Positions 25,486 through 34,698 of a stretch of 64,000 nt of DNA are shown here, one piece after another. The stretch is from Niveispirillum cyanobacteriorum. GTDB lineage: Bacteria > Pseudomonadota > Alphaproteobacteria > Azospirillales > Azospirillaceae. The notes under the pieces are model-generated. The model had not been told where the DNA came from. It saw nothing but the letters and a program-made list of their open reading frames with translations, and did no database searches. Position numbers and translations under genes: made by a program. Numbering within the stretch: the first letter of the stretch is position 1; each line of letters opens with the position of its first letter. The stretch covers positions 434,001-498,000 of the forward strand of contig NZ_CP025612.1 of assembly GCF_002868735.1 (NCBI RefSeq), read 5' to 3'.

Positions 25486-28428
25486 TCAGAACTTCGCCCG
25501 CAGGCCGACATAGTAGGAGCGGCCAACCGCGTCATAGACAGCGACATCGGTGCTGTTTTGCGAACTGGCCACGATGGGCAGACCCCGGTCGAACAGGTTG
25601 GTGACACCAGCGCGCAGTTCGATACTCTCGTTGACCCGGACATTGCCGAACAGGTCGAACAGGTTATAGGCCGGCACGCCGCGTGATGGGTTGGTGGGCG
25701 TGGTCACCGCCGTCACGTCATCCATCGCCCCCTGATACCGCCAGCGCAGGCCGACCCCGAACAGGTCGGAGCGGTAGCCGACGGTGGTCAGCGCCTTCCA
25801 GCGTGGCAGCGCGCGGCCCAGCGTGCTGGTATTCACATAATCCTGGAAGGCACTGCCGGGCAGGGTCTGGATATTGTAGTGGTTCACCCAGCCGATGACG
25901 GGCGTGACATAGATCTCAGCACTGGGATCGCCGACATCGGCACCGATATCCGACAGGCTGGCCGACCAGTTGATCTGCACATCGATACCGTCGGTCTCCA
26001 GCCCGCCCAGGTTCAGGAAGGGCAGGCTGACATCCTGCAACTGGCCCTGCGCATCGCGGGTCAGCAACTGGCAGAACTCGTTCGTCGCGGCATAGGTGGG
26101 GTTGGAGCCGTCGAGATTATAGCACTTGGACAGGGTGGTGAGGCCCGGCACGCCGGAGATCACCTCCTTGATCTTGATATTGTAATAATCGACGGAGATG
26201 GTGGTGCCACCATACCACGGGCTGTCGCCCGGCACAGTCAATACGGTGCCGATATTGAACGTGTCGGCCTTTTCCGGGGTCAGGCCCAGATTGCCCCGGA
26301 TGGTGCCGCCGGTGGCGGTGGTGGGGAAGGTGTAGGTGTCGATAACGTTGGCCGGCACGCCCTGCGCAATGCAAAGCGCGCGGACCTGTGCCCCGCCGGT
26401 GCCCGTGCGGGCGATGGAGCGCACGTCGCAGGGATCACCGACGGAAGCTGGCGGCGTGCCGAACTGCACCTGTGTGCCCGTCGGCGGGGAGAACAGCTCC
26501 CCGATGTTCGGTGCACGCACCGCGCGCTGATACGACCCGCGCAGCATCAGGGCGTCAACGGGCTTCCAGCGCATGTCGCCTTCATAGGATTTGACGCTGC
26601 CCGTGGTGGAATAGTCGGAATAGCGGGCGGCGGCACCAATGGCCAGTTCCTCCGCGAACTCCGCCCCGCTGATCAGCGGGATATCCACCTGACCGGCAAT
26701 TTCCTTCAGGTTGATATTGCCGCGTGCCGACGCGGAACCAGTCACGGCCTCGATATTCTGGGCGGCCAGATCGCTGTCAGGCGTAAAGCGATAGGTGTTG
26801 CGGCGGTAGGAGGTGAGCAAAGCTACCTGCAGCGGACCTGCGGGCAGTTCGACCACCGGGCCGGACAATTGCCCCTGCACCTGAGTCTGTGTCAGCTTCT
26901 CCGTACTGAGCGCCGTCTTGGTCATGTAGGTCTTGCAGGCGTCGGAGATCCGCGTGGAATTACTGATGCCGAACGGGTTGAACCCGCCCGCGCAAAGCGA
27001 ATTGCCGCCATCTGCCGCGTTTAGCAGGCTCTGAACCTTGCTTTTCACCACGGCATTGTACAGCGCCTGATCATGCAGGCTCTCGTCGTAGGAGCTGTAG
27101 AGATCCCATTTCCAGCTGCCGGCCAGATCGCCCTTCAGGCCCAGCGCGAACTGGCTGACCTTGTACTGTTCATCCCAGTTTTTGTCGGCGATACCGACAT
27201 AACGACCGTTCCAGGTGAAGGGCGCATTGGGATTGGGGCGCGACGCCAGGATGGTGCGCAGGTCGGCGGGGATGAAGGGGTTGGTGGTGGGGATGGTGGT
27301 CAGATTGCCAATCTGGGTCAGGCTGCCGCCGCTTTCGGTATTCACGACGCTGTCGACATACATGAACTGGCCATAGGCGGTGACGCCCTCTGCCACCTCA
27401 TAGTCGAAGGAACCGAAGGCGGTCTTGCGTTCCAGGGAGTTCTGGAACTGCACCTGCTGGCCCACGGGCATACGGACATTGCCGGCGATGATGGCATAGC
27501 CATTGTCCGTCGGACCCTTGTAGTTCAGGGCGCCCGTCTGCACGAACAGCGAACCGTCATTGTTAAAACCCAGGTTCAGCGTGCGACCAACGGTGGAGGT
27601 GACGCCATATTTGGCAAAGACGCTGTTGATGGCGGCCTGGGTCGGCAGGTTGGCGGCGTTGGGCACATAGGTCCCAGTGCCGATGAAGGAGGAGGGGGTG
27701 ACGAATTCGAAGAAGGAACGCTTGGACCCCTGCAGGCCCGGACGGTCCGTGTAGCTGGCCGTCAGCATCATATGGCCCTTGTCCTCAGCAAAGGCGCTGC
27801 CCAGCGTGACGGACGCAGATTTCTTGAACACGTCGCCGCGTTCATCCTGACCGAACTGCACATCGGCGCGGACACCGTCAAAGGGCTGGATGGTCTTGAA
27901 ATTGACCACGCCGGACATGGCGTCGGAACCATAGATGGCGGACGCACCACCTGTGATCACATCAACACTGCCGATGATGGCTTCGGGCAGGATGTTGATA
28001 TCGACATTGCCGTTAATGTCCGACAACGGCAGGCGCTTGCCGTTCAACAACACCAGATTGCGGTTCGAGCCAAGGCCACGCAGGTTCAGGCTGGCGCGGC
28101 CACCACCGCCCTGTCCGCCGGTGCTGGCGGTGCCGGCAGCGGTGAAGGAAGGCAACTGGTTCAGCGCCGCCTCAACCTCTACTTGGCCGCTTTCCTTGAT
28201 GGATTCCGTCGATACGGTGGTGATGGGGCTGACCGCGACATTGTTGGGCCGCTGGATCAGGGAGCCGGTGACCACGATTTCCTCGATCAGCTCCGTCTTG
28301 CCGGCATCGGCCTGCTGTGCCAGCGCCGGGCCTGCCAGCATCATGCCGGCGGCCAGCGACAGGGCCAGCGGCGATGCCGTTTGCCGCAACCGGTCATGCA
28401 CCGGCGGGCGCGTCTTGATCATCTTCAT
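25486..28428 (-). CDS. TonB-dependent receptor (large, sphingomonad-type)
   Basis: 980 residues from ATG 28428, with GGGGAGGAAAAC upstream. Signal peptide to about residue 38 (ALSLAAGMMLAGPALAQ). Then EEIVVTGSLIQRP (TonB box), plug with VEVEAALNQLPSF, GGRASLNLRGLGSNRNLVLLNGKRLPL and SVDVITGGASAIYGSDAMSGVVNF. The barrel is long and ends YYVGLRAKF. The LNLRGLGxNRxLVLxNGRR form is the class of large TonB receptors that in Caulobacter, Sphingomonas and Xanthomonas import plant-derived carbohydrates and aromatics rather than siderophores. It lies 98 bases after the secreted esterase gene in the quinate-type locus and is probably co-transcribed with it. Confidence 0.94.
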   Translation of the reverse strand: MKMIKTRPPVHDRLRQTASPLALSLAAGMMLAGPALAQQADAGKTELIEEIVVTGSLIQRPNNVAVSPITTVSTESIKESGQVEVEAALNQLPSFTAAGTASTGGQGGGGRASLNLRGLGSNRNLVLLNGKRLPLSDINGNVDINILPEAIIGSVDVITGGASAIYGSDAMSGVVNFKTIQPFDGVRADVQFGQDERGDVFKKSASVTLGSAFAEDKGHMMLTASYTDRPGLQGSKRSFFEFVTPSSFIGTGTYVPNAANLPTQAAINSVFAKYGVTSTVGRTLNLGFNNDGSLFVQTGALNYKGPTDNGYAIIAGNVRMPVGQQVQFQNSLERKTAFGSFDYEVAEGVTAYGQFMYVDSVVNTESGGSLTQIGNLTTIPTTNPFIPADLRTILASRPNPNAPFTWNGRYVGIADKNWDEQYKVSQFALGLKGDLAGSWKWDLYSSYDESLHDQALYNAVVKSKVQSLLNAADGGNSLCAGGFNPFGISNSTRISDACKTYMTKTALSTEKLTQTQVQGQLSGPVVELPAGPLQVALLTSYRRNTYRFTPDSDLAAQNIEAVTGSASARGNINLKEIAGQVDIPLISGAEFAEELAIGAAARYSDYSTTGSVKSYEGDMRWKPVDALMLRGSYQRAVRAPNIGELFSPPTGTQVQFGTPPASVGDPCDVRSIARTGTGGAQVRALCIAQGVPANVIDTYTFPTTATGGTIRGNLGLTPEKADTFNIGTVLTVPGDSPWYGGTTISVDYYNIKIKEVISGVPGLTTLSKCYNLDGSNPTYAATNEFCQLLTRDAQGQLQDVSLPFLNLGGLETDGIDVQINWSASLSDIGADVGDPSAEIYVTPVIGWVNHYNIQTLPGSAFQDYVNTSTLGRALPRWKALTTVGYRSDLFGVGLRWRYQGAMDDVTAVTTPTNPSRGVPAYNLFDLFGNVRVNESIELRAGVTNLFDRGLPIVASSQNSTDVAVYDAVGRSYYVGLRAKF

Positions 28429-28526
28429 GTTCACGTTTTCCTCCCCTTTTTGGCGTGCAGGGGTCACCGTTCCGGCAACGGCACGGGCCCCGGCTTTGCT
28501 TTTGCTGATTGTGCAGCCGATCCCCG

Positions 28527-29609
28527 TCAGCGGGGGCCGATTGCCGTCTGGATGAAATCAAGCGTTTCGGCCAATGCCTGACGGCTGACCTCCACGGTGC
28601 GTTCGGGTTTTTCGGCGATCCAGCTATGGTTGGCGCCGTCGAAAATGCGGGTCTTTACGGATACGTTGGCGGCGGCCAAAGCCGAGGCGAACCGATCCTG
28701 CTGGGCCACCGGCACGACATTGTCGTCGCGTCCATGCAGCAACAGGAAGGGCGGGTCCTTGGCATCGACATGTGCGATAGGCGATGCCTGGCGCACCCGG
28801 TCACCGTCGCAGCCGGTACCCGTGCAGCCCAGGAACCGGCGCATCGGTTCCGTCGGCGGTGCATCCTTGTTCAGGTAACTGGGCATGGTGGCAAGGTCAT
28901 AGATACCGAACCAGGAGACCACCGCCTGAACGCAATCAGACGCCTGTTCCACCCCGCCCGCACCCGTGGGCACGGTTTCAACGGTGGCGGGCCGGGCGGG
29001 GGGCGGTGCATCCTCTGCAAAGGCCGGGTCGGCGCAGCTTGCCCCTACCAGGGCCGCCAGATGACCGCCCGCCGACTGTCCCCAGGCGGCGAAACGGGTG
29101 GGATCGACACCGAACCGGGAACCGTTGGCACGCAGCCAACGGATGGCGGATTTCACATCCTTGGCCGCAGCGGGGAACGGCGCCTCGCCGGAGAAGCGGT
29201 AACTGACAGAGGCCACGACATAGCCCTGGGCCGCGATGGAGGCCAGAACCTTGGGCCAATCCTGGAAGGCCGCACTCCGGCGCGGGCCACCACCCATCCA
29301 GCCGCCGCCATGGATATAGACGATGACAGGTCGGGCGTTGCCATCCCTTCCGGCACCCGCTGGCAGGAACAGATCCAGCTTCAGTGGCCGGTAACCGGGC
29401 ACGGTCTTGTAGACCACATCCGGCATGCCCGTCACGCCACCGGCGAAGGGAACCGTGATGGTGGAAAAGGTATCGGCCCCCACCTGCTGTACCGAGGCGC
29501 CGACAGCGGCACTGGCCGCGACATCGGCGCCACCGGCATGGGCCACAGGCCCGATGGCCATGGCGGACAGGCACAGGAACGCGGATATGGCGGTGACGGA
29601 ACGCTTCAT
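28527..29609 (-). CDS. Secreted alpha/beta hydrolase (HSL-like esterase)
   Basis: 360 residues with a signal peptide (MKRSVTAISAFLCLSAMAIGPVAHA). It shows the oxyanion motif YIHGGGWMGGGPR, the nucleophile elbow WGQSAGGHLAAL, a late acid in LLHGRDDNVVPV and the His in FDGANHSWI. This is the BD-FAE/hormone-sensitive-lipase esterase family, which includes enzymes that release acyl or hydroxycinnamoyl groups from plant esters. Ribosome site GGGGGGAAG. Its promoter carries the inverted repeat 29693-29710. It likely cleaves an ester in the periplasm before or with uptake by the adjacent TonB receptor; the ester is unknown. Confidence 0.9.
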   Translation of the reverse strand: MKRSVTAISAFLCLSAMAIGPVAHAGGADVAASAAVGASVQQVGADTFSTITVPFAGGVTGMPDVVYKTVPGYRPLKLDLFLPAGAGRDGNARPVIVYIHGGGWMGGGPRRSAAFQDWPKVLASIAAQGYVVASVSYRFSGEAPFPAAAKDVKSAIRWLRANGSRFGVDPTRFAAWGQSAGGHLAALVGASCADPAFAEDAPPPARPATVETVPTGAGGVEQASDCVQAVVSWFGIYDLATMPSYLNKDAPPTEPMRRFLGCTGTGCDGDRVRQASPIAHVDAKDPPFLLLHGRDDNVVPVAQQDRFASALAAANVSVKTRIFDGANHSWIAEKPERTVEVSRQALAETLDFIQTAIGPR

Positions 29610-29692
29610 TCTTCCCCCCGACCCTTATTTTTGATTTTGCGGGTCCGACGGACGATGCCAGACGACCCGACTTTTCTTTCGATGGAGTTAAT

Positions 29693-29710
29693 GTACGAAA
29701 CAGTTCGTAC
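29693..29710 (-). promoter_or_regulatory. Putative TetR operator upstream of the esterase-receptor operon
   Basis: GTACGAA-ACAG-TTCGTAC is a perfect 7-bp inverted repeat, 84 bases upstream of the esterase ATG. A related element (GTACGAAATAGTAC on the minus strand) lies at 34662-34675 between quiC and aroQ. Both fit the size of a TetR dimer site. Confidence 0.6.
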
Positions 29711-29841
29711 GTCGTCAATTGTGTTTGTTATGCCGCAGTGTGTTTCTTTGCGGATGCTGGAAATCTCTGTAATGAGAGCTGTTTTCGGCCTGTCGAGAAC
29801 CGCTTCGGCGGCGCAAGTGCTTGTGGAGGAGGGAAAACCTC

Positions 29842-30510
29842 TCAGCCCTTGCGGCACCAGGTCATGACGATCTCCACCACCTGTTCTTTGCGGCGCGCGG
29901 CGGCCTCTTCTGACCCAAGCTCGTATCCGAAGATGGTGGAGAAGGTGTAGCGGTTGGAGACGTTGTAGAAGCTGAGCGCGCTGATGGTCATGTGCAGTTC
30001 GACCGGATCGATGTCTGCCCGGAACAGCCCCTCCGCCACGCCCTTGTCCAGAATGGCCTTCAACCCCTGGATGACGTGCTGGCTGCGGCGCTTGATGCCG
30101 TCGACATTGCCGATGAATGACCCGTGCAGGATGTTTTCGTTCATCACCAGCCGGACGAATTCCGGGTTCTTGAAATGGTGGTCGAAGGTCAGGCGGATAT
30201 GGGCCTTCAACGCCTCTTCCGCGCCGACATCTAGGATGGGCAGGGCTGCCTCCGAATCACGGATCGCGATATATTCCTGCTCCAGGACAGCCTGATACAG
30301 CCCTTCCTTCGATCCGAAATGGTAATAGATCATACGCTTGGACGTGTCGGTCTTTTCCGCGATCTCGTCGATGCGGGCACCCATCAGGCCCTTGTCGGCG
30401 AATTCGCGGCGGGCCACGGCCAGGATATTGGCCTTGGTCTCATCGGCTTCGGCGGCGCGGGGATTGCGGGCCGGGGTTGCCGATTTCGACTTGGGCGCCG
30501 GGGCGTTCAT
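29842..30510 (-). CDS. TetR/AcrR-family transcriptional regulator
   Basis: 222 residues. After a basic, Pro/Ala-rich N-terminus (about 1-22) comes the TetR helix-turn-helix: ADETKANILAVARREFADKGLMGARIDEIAEKTDTSKRMIYYHFGSKEGLYQAVLEQEY. The all-helical C-terminal domain contains HHFKNPEFVRLVMNENILHG, a pattern seen in regulators of aromatic and hydroaromatic acid catabolism. It lies 69 bases after the DUF3237 gene in the quinate-type locus. It is the obvious candidate for the GTACGAA inverted repeats; the ligand might be a quinate- or dehydroshikimate-type acid, which is inference. Confidence 0.9.
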   Translation of the reverse strand: MNAPAPKSKSATPARNPRAAEADETKANILAVARREFADKGLMGARIDEIAEKTDTSKRMIYYHFGSKEGLYQAVLEQEYIAIRDSEAALPILDVGAEEALKAHIRLTFDHHFKNPEFVRLVMNENILHGSFIGNVDGIKRRSQHVIQGLKAILDKGVAEGLFRADIDPVELHMTISALSFYNVSNRYTFSTIFGYELGSEEAAARRKEQVVEIVMTWCRKG

Positions 30511-30535
30511 GGAGGATCCGTTGGATGATGGAAGT

Positions 30536-30563
30536 GCGGGGCCACAGGATAATGCGGCCCCGC
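30536..30563 (-). terminator. GC-rich hairpin between DUF3237 and TetR genes
   Basis: GCGGGGCC (30536-30543) pairs with GGCCCCGC (30556-30563) across a 12-base loop, 17 bases beyond the DUF3237 stop. It may end or weaken the quiC-esterase-DUF3237 transcript before the tetR gene. Confidence 0.5.
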
Positions 30564-30579
30564 GCGTTTTGAAGCGAAT

Positions 30580-31065
30580 TCAGCCTTCCGCCGCAAAGAC
30601 ACTGATGATCACAGCCCCGCCACCCGGCACGGGCGTGATCCGGCCCACGAAGATGCGGCGGTTCAGCCATTCATATTTGCCGGTGGGCGCGTGGAAGGCG
30701 GGCACAGTCATCAGATAACGTGGGTCCGGGACCGACAGACCCTTGTTATGAACGATGATAACGGCACCATCATCGGTGCGCAGGGAATAGAGTGCCTCAA
30801 TCTCACGCACGCCGTCGGGTCGGTCGATCTGCCAGTCGGCACCGCCGGCCATGACCTCGCCCTTGATCCCCTCTCCGGTGAAGGTGCCACCGGTGATCGG
30901 GATGAAGCGGCGCTTGCCATGGTCGCTCACCCCCACTTCCACCGCCGGATCAACGGTGACGCGGGCTTGCAGGACCAAGCGCAGACCGGGCGTGGGTACC
31001 GGCTCATAGGCCTGGATGGTGGCGGGGCAGAGCAGCATCAGCAGCAGAAGAAGATATCTCATCAT
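30580..31065 (-). CDS. Secreted DUF3237-family protein
   Basis: 161 residues from ATG 31065 (GCGAGGAT upstream), overlapping the end of the upstream carboxylesterase gene by a few bases' distance (stop at 31074). The N-terminus is a signal peptide (MMRYLLLLLMLLCPATIQA). The rest is the DUF3237 barrel pattern: GLRLVLQARVTVDPAVEVG, RRFIPITGGTFTGEGIKGEVMAGGADWQI, ALYSLRTDDGAVIIVHNKG and YEWLNRRIFVGRI. DUF3237 proteins have no settled biochemical role but recur beside genes for aromatic and terpenoid degradation. Export to the periplasm fits the two secreted esterases nearby. Confidence 0.88.
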   Translation of the reverse strand: MMRYLLLLLMLLCPATIQAYEPVPTPGLRLVLQARVTVDPAVEVGVSDHGKRRFIPITGGTFTGEGIKGEVMAGGADWQIDRPDGVREIEALYSLRTDDGAVIIVHNKGLSVPDPRYLMTVPAFHAPTGKYEWLNRRIFVGRITPVPGGGAVIISVFAAEG

Positions 31066-31073
31066 ATCCTCGC

Positions 31074-32654
31074 TCAATCCCGCACGCGCGGCGTGCTGGT
31101 GGGTGCCGGGGGTGGTGCTTCCCACCCGCCCAGCAGGTCCAGCGTGGCATAGCGCGGCCAGTCCGCCACCCGCACCTGCTCGCCCAGTTCCATCAGGCGC
31201 GGCTTCTTCGGATCGAAACGCGGCCAGTCGGGTGACGGGGCGGCTCCCTTAGCGAAGGACAGCAGCATGGACTGCATCCGAGTGGCGAGGTCCATATCCA
31301 ACGGTTGCCAGTCACGGGTGCGGCGGAACAGGTTCAGCGCGTCCAGGGTGCCCAGCCAATAAGGCACATCGCCGGTATGATAGGCGCCAACCGTCGCCGG
31401 ATCATGGTCGGCGAAGCGGATGCCCGGTGTATAGGGGTGGCGGCGCGTGAATAGCCAGACATAGGCCGGCTGTTTCTGCGCGCGTGCCCACGCCGCGACC
31501 TGCCTGCCTACAGTGGCGTCACGCTGGATATCGGTGATGGCGCGGGGAATGCCGCCGGCATCCTTAACCGCATAGGCCTTCAGGATCTTGTCCGCCACGC
31601 TGGGGAAGGATTGCCGGATCAGCGCCTGATAGGCAGCCAGATCGGCAGCAGTGCCCAGCGTGCGGAAGCTTTCATCGCGGGTGAAGCCGATCATGACCGG
31701 CACGTCGCTGTGCCCGTCCGTCTTCATCGCTTGATCGGGCGGCAGCGGCAGTACCTTGCCGTCCAGCACGATGGGGGAGCGGCGGGGCAGGGGTGTGGCA
31801 ATGATCCGATCGCCGGCGACGGCCCGCATGTCAGCCAGGGAGCCGGCCTTCAGCGCGTCCTGCAACCGCTTGCCATCCGCTTCCGCATCGGCGAGTGGGA
31901 TGGGCGGCAGCAAGGCGCCGAACGGGCTGCCGCTCATCCCGACGGCGCGGTGGAACAGGCCCTTGGCCTCCGGACTGGCCATCAGCAGGCCGATGGACAT
32001 CGATCCCGCTGATTGCCCCACCAGGGTGACATTGCCGGGATCGCCACCAAAGCCCGCGATATTATCGCGGACCCAGCGCAAACCCTGGATCTGGTCCATC
32101 AGCCCGTAATTGCCGGAATGTCCCCCGCCTTCCGCCGAAAGGTCGGGATGGGCCAGGAAGCCCAGCGTGCCGACACGGTAGGAGACAGCGACATAGACCA
32201 CGCCCTGCTTTGCCAGAAACTCGCCTGAATAATTGGGCATGCTGGCGGAGCCGACATTGAAAGCTCCGCCATAGATCCAGACCATGACCGGATAGGGCTT
32301 GCCCGCCGGTGCCGGTTCCTTAGGCGCCCAGACATTCAGGTACAGGCAATCCTCGCTGATCGCCTCATGCCCGAAATAATGGTTGATGGTGGACCCGCGC
32401 ATGGGCTGGAGGCACATGGGTGCGAAGCGGTCGGCATGCAGCACGCCCTTCCAGGGGGTAACCGCCTGTGGCGGTCGCCAGCGCAGGTCGCGCAGCGGCG
32501 GGGCGGCAAACGGTACGCCCAGGAACGCGTTGACGCCGCTGTCCAGCAACTTGCCCTCAATCACGCCGCCTTCGACCTTCACGGTCTGGGCGGATGTCGC
32601 GATGGGAAGGGACAGGCAGGCAACGCCCAGCAGCAGGCGGGACCAGATGGACAT
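31074..32654 (-). CDS. Secreted type-B carboxylesterase
   Basis: 526 residues with signal peptide MSIWSRLLLGVACLSLPIATSA. Family features are in order: GVPFAAPPLRDLRWRPPQ, EDCLYLNVW, VMVWIYGGAFNVGS (oxyanion), GQSAGSMS (nucleophile Ser), a Glu in GFTRDESF and the His within PATVGAYHTGDVPY. Type-B carboxylesterases hydrolyse varied esters; fungal and bacterial tannases and chlorogenate esterases belong to related groups. Ribosome site GGAGGAAAC. It lies 48 bases after the dehydroshikimate dehydratase gene, so a quinate or hydroxybenzoate ester is a reasonable but untested substrate. Confidence 0.92.
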   Translation of the reverse strand: MSIWSRLLLGVACLSLPIATSAQTVKVEGGVIEGKLLDSGVNAFLGVPFAAPPLRDLRWRPPQAVTPWKGVLHADRFAPMCLQPMRGSTINHYFGHEAISEDCLYLNVWAPKEPAPAGKPYPVMVWIYGGAFNVGSASMPNYSGEFLAKQGVVYVAVSYRVGTLGFLAHPDLSAEGGGHSGNYGLMDQIQGLRWVRDNIAGFGGDPGNVTLVGQSAGSMSIGLLMASPEAKGLFHRAVGMSGSPFGALLPPIPLADAEADGKRLQDALKAGSLADMRAVAGDRIIATPLPRRSPIVLDGKVLPLPPDQAMKTDGHSDVPVMIGFTRDESFRTLGTAADLAAYQALIRQSFPSVADKILKAYAVKDAGGIPRAITDIQRDATVGRQVAAWARAQKQPAYVWLFTRRHPYTPGIRFADHDPATVGAYHTGDVPYWLGTLDALNLFRRTRDWQPLDMDLATRMQSMLLSFAKGAAPSPDWPRFDPKKPRLMELGEQVRVADWPRYATLDLLGGWEAPPPAPTSTPRVRD

Positions 32655-32702
32655 GTTTCCTCCGTTGATTCTGTTGCTTCTTTGGGCGCTTGTTCCGCGC
32701 CT

Positions 32703-34595
32703 TCAATAGACCGTATCGGTGTTGAACCTGGACTGTGCGGCCAGCCGGACGGCGGCATTGGCGGCCCCGTACGCGTCGTACCCCCGCCGCTGCACGAATT
32801 CGAAGAAGAAGCGCTTGGCAAAGGCACGGGAATAAAGCTGGAAGAATTCAGCCTCATCGGTCCGGTCATACAGGATATCGTAGGCCGCCATCCGTTCCAC
32901 CAGATCGGGGTCCAGGCCGAACCGCGCCTCGATATCGTCATAGTAGTTGCGGGGGATGGGCAGCCGTTCCAGCCCGCGTTCCTGCAACGCCTTTGCGGTC
33001 GCAAATATATCGCCGGTGGAAAGCGCCACATGCTGCACGCCGGCACCCAGATAGTGATTCAGGAAACGCGATGTCAGGGTCTGTGCCGCCGCAGAGCCGT
33101 TCAGGGTGACGCGGAACGACCGGTCGCCATTCTCGATGGCCTGACTGTGGACGATGCCCAGCGGATCGGCGATTTCCAGTTGCGGCGTCTTGGTCACGTC
33201 AAACAGCGCGAAATAATAGAGCAGCCAGGACAGGAATTCCTCATACCCCATGGCCTGGGCAATATGGTCGATGCGGCTCAGGCCCACGCCGGGCACCGGC
33301 GCGTCAGTCAGCGGCACGAAATCATTGCGCCAGACCTGCTCCTGGGTCCCATCCTCGATGAAATAGATCAGGCTGCCGCCTACCCCGCGCACGCAGGGGA
33401 TGTCCATCTCTCCCGACCCCACCGCCTGGGCAAAGCGCGGGATACGCAGGCTGTCGGCACGGGCCAGCGCCGCTGGCACATCATGCACCCGCAGGGCCAG
33501 TGCGCAGGCAGATGCGCCATGCACGATGGAATGGCTGTGTGCGAAGCCCTCCGTCTCGCTGTTCAGGACGATGTTGATGTCGCCCTGGCGCCAGCGGGTG
33601 ACGGCCTTGCTGATGTGGCGTCCTACAGGTTCAAAGCCCATTGTAGCCAGCATGGCGCCCAGCGGCCCCGCCTCTTCCTCTGTTGCGGCGAATTCGATGA
33701 ATTCCACCCCGTGCACATCAATACGCTGCGGCATGGTGGCGGGCCGCTTCAGCCGGGCCAGCGCCTCATCCTCCACCAGTTTCAGGGAGCGATAGCCGTC
33801 TAACGCGATGCCGGAAGCGGAGCCGGCGCGGAACCGGTCGTTGAAAATCTCCAGCGATAGAGGCCCGCGATAGCCGATGGCGATCAGCGCCTTCACATAA
33901 TCCGTGATGGGCAGATCGCCCTGACCCGGCATGTTACGGAAATGCCGGCTCCAGTAGAGGTGATCCATGTCCAGGCGCGGGGCATCGGCGATCTGCACGA
34001 TGAACAGCTTGGCCGGGTCGATGTCACGGATGCTGTCGATGGGCACATCGCGCGCCAGCGAATGGAAACTGTCCAGGATCAGGCCGATATTCGGATGATT
34101 GACGCGGTGGACAATGTCCCAGGCGTCGCGGTGGTCATGCACATGCCGGCCCCAGGCCAGCGCCTCATACCCCACACGCAACCCCCGCGCCGCCGCCAGT
34201 TCGCCCAGGTCGCGGAAATCATCCACGATGCGCCCGCGTCCCGGCAGCGATTGCGGCGAGACGTTGGAACAGACCAACAGCAGATCGGTACCCAGTTCCG
34301 CCATCACATCGAACTTGCGCAGCATCCGTTCAAATGTGCGGGTGCGCAGGGTGCCGGGCATGCCCTCAAAATCGCGGAAGGGCTGAAACATGGTGATGGT
34401 CAGGCCCAGATCCGCCGCGATGCGCCGCACATCGGCAGGACGGCCATCGAAGGTCAGAAGGTCGTTCTCGAAAATCTCGACACCGCTGAACCCGGCCGCC
34501 GCCGCAGCCTCCAGCTTGCCGGTCAGGGTGCCGCTGATCGACACGGTAGCGATGGATTTGGCCAGGCCGCCGGTCGGCAATTCCGCCTGTTCCAT
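32703..34595 (-). CDS. quiC: 3-dehydroshikimate dehydratase, QsuB/QuiC type (two-domain)
   Basis: 630 residues. The N-terminal domain (about 1-285) is a xylose-isomerase-like TIM barrel: KSIATVSISGTLTGKLEAAAAAGFSGVEIFENDLL, VGYEALAWGRHVHDHRDAWDIV, GLILDSFHSLARD, IVQIADAP and LSLEIFND with the metal Glu, Asp, Gln and Glu ligands. The C-terminal half (about 300-630) is a vicinal-oxygen-chelate domain like 4-hydroxyphenylpyruvate dioxygenase (IDHIAQAM..., GAGVQHVALSTGDIF, FFEFVQRRGYDAYGAAN). This fusion is the QsuB-type dehydratase that makes protocatechuate from 3-dehydroshikimate. It is divergent from aroQ and shares its putative operator. Ribosome site GGGAGGGG. Confidence 0.93.
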   Translation of the reverse strand: MEQAELPTGGLAKSIATVSISGTLTGKLEAAAAAGFSGVEIFENDLLTFDGRPADVRRIAADLGLTITMFQPFRDFEGMPGTLRTRTFERMLRKFDVMAELGTDLLLVCSNVSPQSLPGRGRIVDDFRDLGELAAARGLRVGYEALAWGRHVHDHRDAWDIVHRVNHPNIGLILDSFHSLARDVPIDSIRDIDPAKLFIVQIADAPRLDMDHLYWSRHFRNMPGQGDLPITDYVKALIAIGYRGPLSLEIFNDRFRAGSASGIALDGYRSLKLVEDEALARLKRPATMPQRIDVHGVEFIEFAATEEEAGPLGAMLATMGFEPVGRHISKAVTRWRQGDINIVLNSETEGFAHSHSIVHGASACALALRVHDVPAALARADSLRIPRFAQAVGSGEMDIPCVRGVGGSLIYFIEDGTQEQVWRNDFVPLTDAPVPGVGLSRIDHIAQAMGYEEFLSWLLYYFALFDVTKTPQLEIADPLGIVHSQAIENGDRSFRVTLNGSAAAQTLTSRFLNHYLGAGVQHVALSTGDIFATAKALQERGLERLPIPRNYYDDIEARFGLDPDLVERMAAYDILYDRTDEAEFFQLYSRAFAKRFFFEFVQRRGYDAYGAANAAVRLAAQSRFNTDTVY

Positions 34596-34661
34596 GGTAC
34601 CCCTCCCTTGGATGATTGCTGCTGATTATCGGGTCATTGAAAGACGCGCCTTGACGTGAAC

Positions 34662-34675
34662 GTACTATTTCGTAC
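34662..34675. promoter_or_regulatory. Putative TetR operator in the quiC/aroQ divergent promoter
   Basis: GTACTATTTCGTAC has GTAC at both ends and on the minus strand shares GTACGAAA with the perfect repeat at 29693-29710. A possible sigma-70 promoter toward aroQ (TTGACG 34651-34656, 16 bases, TACACA 34673-34678) overlaps it, so binding would block transcription. Confidence 0.5.
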
Positions 34676-34698
34676 ACATTCACGCAACGGCCAATCCC

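Noticed and set aside
26117-28581. Large plus-strand open frames opposite the 980-aa TonB receptor
   Set aside because: They mirror the receptor's codon periodicity in GC-rich DNA; no signal peptides, motifs or ribosome sites are convincing.
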